Below, one piece after another: positions 33,295-37,133 of a stretch of 37,133 nucleotides of DNA. Origin of the DNA: Neorhizobium vignae (GTDB lineage: Bacteria > Pseudomonadota > Alphaproteobacteria > Rhizobiales > Rhizobiaceae); contig NZ_JNNU01000022.1 of NCBI RefSeq assembly GCF_000732195.1, positions 1 to 37,133 of the forward strand, written 5' to 3'. How positions within the stretch are numbered: position 1 is the stretch's first letter; every line of letters starts with the position of its first letter. The position numbers and the translations under genes were made by a program. The notes under the pieces are model-generated. The model ran no database searches. It saw only the letters and a list, made by a program, of their open reading frames with translations, and was not told the DNA's origin.

Positions 33295-33649
33295 TTGTCC
33301 ACCGCTCACGGACTGATTGAATTGAAATCGCGCCCATAGTGCCTTCGCGCGCTCGGCTCGCCACGCATATGGCATCTTTGGCTGCTCGTAACCCAGATTT
33401 CACCTTTGGGCAAGCGATCGGGCAAGGCCTGCAAACGCCTGTCCATGGGTCCTCTCGGGCTTCGATGCGCCGCTCTTCTTCGTCTGCACAGCCGGACGAA
33501 AAGGAGCGATACCCAACGCTACGGCTTATGCTTGAGCTCGCCGCTACGCATTTGCAGATGTCCGTCATCGCAAGCGTCAATGTTTCAAAGATGGATGGGG
33601 CTTTCGGCAGATTGGGTGCGCTTTGGCAGCTGACAGCACTTCGTTTGTC
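33295..33649. other. Intergenic spacer, no convincing gene
   Basis: About 355 bases between two minus-strand glycan genes. Overlapping frames on both strands reach ~100 residues but are Ser/Arg/Ala-rich without domain-like patterns or good ribosome sites. It may contain the promoter of the glycosyltransferase gene. No repeat or RNA was recognised. Confidence 0.45.
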
Positions 33650-34489
33650 TTAGCCGGATATGATTTTACGTATGAATTCCCAATCTCTCTGCATCAGGCT
33701 TTCGCGACGACCGCCGCGGGTTCGGTCGAATTTCTCAATCAATCGACGGGCCTTGCGCACGATGAACGGCTCCCGTCTTTCAAAAGGGTTGGTAGCGAGA
33801 ACTCGTTTTGTAAAGAGGTGAAGTGAGCTACCGTCACTATAGAAGTTAAGATTGAGCTTCTTCCCAATAAAACGAAGCGATGCCTCGTTGAAGAGTGAGA
33901 CATGCTGGCCGGTTTCAGGGATGAAATACCACCAGTCGTCGATTGTCGTGATCTTCCTCTTGGGTTGCAGCTTTGTGGAGAAGGCGATGCTATCGCTGTA
34001 TTGTAGCATCTGCGACAGCTCTGCTATCGGGTCCGGCAGGTGTTCGAAAACTTCCATAGCCGTCAACATCTCGAAACTTGATCCTACGCCAAGATCTTTC
34101 AGATCAAAAAATTCGGCGAACAGGTTCTGGGTGTACGGATCGGTATGATAGAAATTGTAGCCAACGTCTCGCATCATTCGGGTAAATAAGCCATAACCTC
34201 CCGCATAATCCAAATAACGTCCATCCTTATCAAATCCTGACGCATGAATTACTCGGGCTAGTGTTTCTGACAATTGGATATTTCGACCAACCAGGCCGAC
34301 GTCAAGTTTGGTTATTGCTGAAGCATAGGCTTCTTCCAGCCAATACGGCTCTTCAGTTTGAATAAACCCAGTTTCCTCACAGAGGTAATAGCGCACATCG
34401 TATTTGTTCAATACTTTCGTGGTGAACAGAAGTTTCGTGCTGCCGCCAGTTATTTTGCTCTTAACCATAGTCGAATCTCTTGCGTCCAT
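33650..34489 (-). CDS. Class I SAM-dependent methyltransferase
   Basis: A 279-residue protein in the style of methyltransferase type 11/23 with an N-terminal zinc-free lead (VRYYLCEETGFIQTEEPYWL). The SAM loop is DGRYLDYAGGYGLFTRMMRD (D-x-A-G-G-Y-G), the following acidic strand is YNFYHTDPYTQNLFAE, and the substrate-side element is FEMLTAMEVFEHLPDPIAEL. The C-terminal half (STKLQPKRKITTIDDWWYFI, ETGQHVSLFNEASLRFIGKK) is typical of methyltransferases in surface-glycan clusters. The frame extends to 34690, but ATG 34489 (MDARDSTMVKSKITGG) with AGGGA upstream gives the natural N-terminus. It probably methylates a sugar. Confidence 0.82.
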   Translation of the reverse strand: MDARDSTMVKSKITGGSTKLLFTTKVLNKYDVRYYLCEETGFIQTEEPYWLEEAYASAITKLDVGLVGRNIQLSETLARVIHASGFDKDGRYLDYAGGYGLFTRMMRDVGYNFYHTDPYTQNLFAEFFDLKDLGVGSSFEMLTAMEVFEHLPDPIAELSQMLQYSDSIAFSTKLQPKRKITTIDDWWYFIPETGQHVSLFNEASLRFIGKKLNLNFYSDGSSLHLFTKRVLATNPFERREPFIVRKARRLIEKFDRTRGGRRESLMQRDWEFIRKIISG

Positions 34490-34775
34490 ATCATCCCTGC
34501 GATTCACGGTCTGCCTGCACGCCAGGCGGTGTCTCGATAGGCCCGCTGCAGCGCGAGCAAACTCACTGTAGCATTTATAGGCAAAACGCATATCCAGGTC
34601 CTCGACCAGTTCTTTGTAGGAATGTATGAACAGGATGTCGCTGCGGCCGCCAAGAGTTTGAATGGGCCAAAGCAACAATGAAGCGATCATCGACTCATGA
34701 TGGCAACAAGGTTTCTCCGACTTTCCACGGGTCGAGGCATCTATCAGGGTGTGTCATCCGCATTGGGAAAACTAA

Positions 34776-35621
34776 ATGATTGACAAAAAAGCGCTTATCG
34801 TTGGGACAGCACGGGACTGCGAGGAAGGTTTAAGGGCAACTCTTCCACGTCTTACCCGTCTACGAGAGAGCTTCAGGACGACGAAATTCCTCTTTGTCAC
34901 CAACGATTCCAAGGACGGTACCGAGAGGGTTCTAAGGGAATGGTCAGCTGACGTTCATGACGCACATATACAAAGTGTCGACGGCCTTGCCGCCAATGTA
35001 AGATTGCGGACACCTCGCCTCGCCGTCGCAAGGAACCTTTATCTCGCCGCTTTGCGCCAAGATCTGTCCGCAGGGATTAATCATGAAATTCTCGTGGTCC
35101 TGGACCTTGATGGGGTAAATGAGAAGCTCATTGAGGAACCCTATTTTTCTGACGCGATCAACTCCGCGCCCGATGATTGGGGCGGCCTATTTGCCAATCA
35201 ACGCGATTGGTATTACGACATCTGGGCTCTGCGCCATCCCACGTGGTGTCCCACTGATTGCTGGCAAGAAGTACGCAATGTGCAGCAGGCATGGTTCAAT
35301 AAAAGAAAAAAGACCAAAGCTGCAATAGAGAAGTTCGTGACCGGCCGTCAGAAAAGGATAGCTGCAGACGATCAGCCAATCCGTGTAGAGTCTGCCTTTG
35401 GCGGTTTTGGTATTTACCGAACTCAGTTTCTTGCGGGATCTCTCTATACCGGCGTCGATCCCGCGGGGCAGGAAATCTGTGAGCACGTCTCCTTAAACAA
35501 ATCGATCGCGCAGCGAGGAGGCGGGCTTTATATATTGCCTGATCTCCTGAATGATACTCCGCAGGAACATGTGGCGGAAAGATTGAAACGCCAGGAAATG
35601 AAATTATCGGAACAGGTTTAA
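34776..35621 (+). CDS. CAP59-like glycosyltransferase
   Basis: A 281-residue putative glycosyltransferase. It begins ALIVGTARDCEEGLRATLPRL and continues FLFVTNDSKDGTERVLREW. The middle holds EILVVLDLDGVNEKLIEEPY, a D-x-D-type metal/nucleotide-sugar motif. Later landmarks are WGGLFANQRDWYYDIWALRH, a Cys pair in PTWCPTDCWQEV, and VESAFGGFGIYRTQFLAGSLY. The pattern resembles the CAP59/mannosyltransferase-1 family known from fungal capsule synthesis and also found in bacterial glycan clusters. It is on the plus strand, with its start 286 bases from the divergent methyltransferase and its end 12 bases from the convergent glycosyltransferase. Lower-GC codon use than the surroundings is apparent. 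Confidence 0.75.
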   Translation: MIDKKALIVGTARDCEEGLRATLPRLTRLRESFRTTKFLFVTNDSKDGTERVLREWSADVHDAHIQSVDGLAANVRLRTPRLAVARNLYLAALRQDLSAGINHEILVVLDLDGVNEKLIEEPYFSDAINSAPDDWGGLFANQRDWYYDIWALRHPTWCPTDCWQEVRNVQQAWFNKRKKTKAAIEKFVTGRQKRIAADDQPIRVESAFGGFGIYRTQFLAGSLYTGVDPAGQEICEHVSLNKSIAQRGGGLYILPDLLNDTPQEHVAERLKRQEMKLSEQV

Positions 35622-35633
35622 CGTCCTGAGCAG

Positions 35634-36866
35634 CTAACTTTCCAAGATGCGGACGAGCGGACTGTTGGCAAGGACATCCTGGAAATACGCCGCCGCGCGC
35701 TCTGTGCCCCGCTGAAAACGGGAGGGATCGGCTGCGATTCGTAAAATCACTTCGGCGAAATCTTGATTGGTCTTCGCGGGCAAGGCATTTCCGAACGAAA
35801 GAAACGCCTTCATCGACATGCCCTGGGCATAGATGATCGGCTTATAGGCCGCGACGGCGTCTTGAACGACACCTGATCCTTGGAGACCGTAGGTCGCCGC
35901 CTCGTAGGGCAATAGGATCGCATCCGTCGACTGAAACAGCTGCTCGAACTCCTGTGGCGATATACGGTTGCCGTGTGGAGAAACGGTAACATTTCGTCCA
36001 CCACCGTTGAAATTTTGCAGGCCTCCATAGACGCCGCCTTCGCTGAAGTCCGCCATCGAGCCTTGGATGGCGAAATCTATTGTCCCCACGGATCCGCTCT
36101 GAGCCACTTCAGCAACGGCCGCGACGATATCTGCGATCCGCGCGCTACCCTTTTCGGGGCGAGGTTCTCCGAATATTCCCACGCGGAAGCTACCGTTCTT
36201 ACCCGTCTTATAGCCTGGGGGTGCTGCGAGGGGCATACTGCAGGGGAGGTAAAGCCCACCTTCGACGGGCATGCGGAAACTCGCCTGAAAATAGGCCGCC
36301 AGTTCCTCGGTCTCGCTGAACAGGAAAACGCTCGCTGGGAGTTTTGCAAGGATCGCGCTCAGCCGCCTCGACCGAATCTTTTCATTTCGGTCCCCCAGTT
36401 CGGAATTCAGGAAGCGGAGGCAAATTCTGGGTGTTTCATCTGCCAATACAGCGCTCAGCTCAACCACTGACTCGAGGGTATCCAAGTCTGCCGTCGGTAT
36501 AACGATGAGATCGTTCGCTCCCAAGTCAAGGCTACGGCATATGTCAGTCAGTTGCTTACCAAAGGCGGAAGGAGGCAGCTTGAGCGAATGCTTGGCTTTA
36601 AGGACGCCCAATACGGCAGCTATTTGCTCGAAGGCATTTCCGTAGAGTAGACGCGATCGCAGTTTTGCTAGCTTGATCGACCTGTTGGTAAGCTTTGCCG
36701 CCGCTGCTCCCAGGAACCCGTCATAGGCTTCCCCAGCCACGATGATCGTCTCGTGATCCGGGAAATACCGACGCAACGCGGCAATTTGAGTATGGTGGTG
36801 TCCGCGATTGTGGACGAGTTTGCGTTCCACGATCAGAAGCTTTTGGCGCGCGCTTGCGTCGCTCAT
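35634..36866 (-). CDS. Putative glycosyltransferase family 1/4-type protein
   Basis: A ~410-residue protein with a two-Rossmann, GT-B-like plan. The N-terminal half has KLLIVERKLVHNRGHHHTQIAALRRYF and DLIVIPTADLDTLESVVEL. The C-terminal half has FRVGIFGEPRPEKGSARIADIVAAV (start of the donor domain), VSPHGNRISPQEFEQLFQST, and DAILLPYEAATYGLQGSGVVQDAVA, where the E-x(7)-type donor-sugar site of GT4 enzymes would be. I chose ATG 36866 (MSDASARQKLL); the upstream frame is Pro-rich shadow and no strong ribosome site is seen. It likely extends a surface polysaccharide, with unknown sugar specificity. It converges with the CAP59-like gene. Confidence 0.75.
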   Translation of the reverse strand: MSDASARQKLLIVERKLVHNRGHHHTQIAALRRYFPDHETIIVAGEAYDGFLGAAAAKLTNRSIKLAKLRSRLLYGNAFEQIAAVLGVLKAKHSLKLPPSAFGKQLTDICRSLDLGANDLIVIPTADLDTLESVVELSAVLADETPRICLRFLNSELGDRNEKIRSRRLSAILAKLPASVFLFSETEELAAYFQASFRMPVEGGLYLPCSMPLAAPPGYKTGKNGSFRVGIFGEPRPEKGSARIADIVAAVAEVAQSGSVGTIDFAIQGSMADFSEGGVYGGLQNFNGGGRNVTVSPHGNRISPQEFEQLFQSTDAILLPYEAATYGLQGSGVVQDAVAAYKPIIYAQGMSMKAFLSFGNALPAKTNQDFAEVILRIAADPSRFQRGTERAAAYFQDVLANSPLVRILES

Positions 36867-37133
36867 GGAGTCTTGCTCTGTTGGAGGGCCGGGCCCCGGT
36901 CGAAGAGGCATCAGATCAGCCCCATGAATTCTCGTTCATGCAACTGCGTACAAACTTTGTTGGGCAGACATCAAGCTATTATTGTTCCAGCAAGGGACAA
37001 AGTCCGTTCGCAAGAAACTTGTATCTGGATCTAGCCGCTTGGGGCACTGGAGCCTCAGTATTCATGGTTCCTCACGTTTGATAGTATCCTGCATCTCATT
37101 CCAGTTCGATCTTTTCGGGTGATTGAAGATTGT
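36867..37133. other. Window end, no supported gene
   Basis: This AT-richer stretch should contain the promoter of the minus-strand glycosyltransferase gene. A 28-residue minus-strand ORF (36979-37065) has a GAGGAA site but no recognisable content, and a plus-strand frame ending at ~37081 is equally unsupported. The next gene is beyond the window. Confidence 0.4.

Noticed and set aside
33295..33649. ~100-residue frames on both strands in the glycan-island spacer
   Set aside because: Neither has a domain-like pattern or a good start, and the composition is Ser/Arg/Ala-rich.
36979..37065. A 28-residue minus-strand ORF with a GAGGAA site
   Set aside because: It is too short, has no recognisable content and lies at the window edge; there is no support beyond the ribosome-like site.
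36929..37081. Plus-strand frame MQLRTNFVGQTSS... near the end of the window
   Set aside because: It has no ribosome site, domain or neighbour logic; it probably overlaps the promoter region of the glycosyltransferase gene.

Overview
The window looks like chromosomal or chromid DNA of a Rhizobiaceae-type alphaproteobacterium (Rhizobium, Agrobacterium or a relative). The basis is high GC content, AGGAGG-type ribosome sites, DUF1236 secreted proteins, a nested palindromic intergenic repeat, GGAAC-N16/17-GTT promoter-like sites typical of the alphaproteobacterial stress sigma factor EcfG, and the gene families present. No rRNA, tRNA, CRISPR array or intact insertion sequence was seen.

Region 1 (1-2011) is gene-poor. 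It starts with the 3' end of an RTX/hemolysin-type calcium-binding protein, followed by decayed or unrecognised sequence and two small hypothetical ORFs. Region 2 (2012-3967) holds a Cys/Met-metabolism PLP enzyme and a small lipoprotein, both on the minus strand.

Region 3 (4254-17186) is the main functional unit, a sugar catabolic locus best read as the non-phosphorylative L-fucose pathway. A nine-gene minus-strand run (14672 down to 5651) encodes a ribose-type ABC importer (ATPase, permease, binding protein), an aldo/keto reductase, an amidohydrolase-type lactonase, a zinc alcohol dehydrogenase, a RhaM-type mutarotase, a BDH2-like short-chain dehydrogenase and an L-fuconate-dehydratase-type enolase. 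A divergent FadR-type GntR regulator and a full-length UxaA-family enzyme lie upstream. A mannitol/fructuronate-type dehydrogenase converges on the far end and shares a CTAG with the dehydratase, so both stop codons overlap. No fumarylacetoacetase-fold hydrolase, the usual last enzyme, is present, so the UxaA-type protein is an interesting candidate for an unassigned step.

Region 4 (17187-25674) holds a perfect 29-bp inverted repeat, an OpgC-like glucan-modifying membrane protein behind a consensus EcfG-like promoter, a 1171-residue hybrid kinase with a sodium/solute-symporter module, mscL, an aminotransferase and galE. Region 5 (25753-31332) is an envelope/secretome block: a NodB-fold protein, two DUF1236 proteins, a small membrane protein, a Gly/Asn-repeat secreted protein and a NarL-type two-component pair. 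Two more EcfG-like sites sit in the divergent 28138-28678 spacer.

Region 6 (31476-37133) is a visibly lower-GC glycan island: an FkbM methyltransferase, three glycosyltransferase-like proteins and a class I methyltransferase on alternating strands with long spacers. This suggests horizontally acquired surface-polysaccharide genes. Nothing in the window is an obviously new defence or mobile system. The strongest leads are the fucose locus with its missing or replaced hydrolase, the possible EcfG link between OpgC and the secreted-protein block, and the poorly characterised glycan island.
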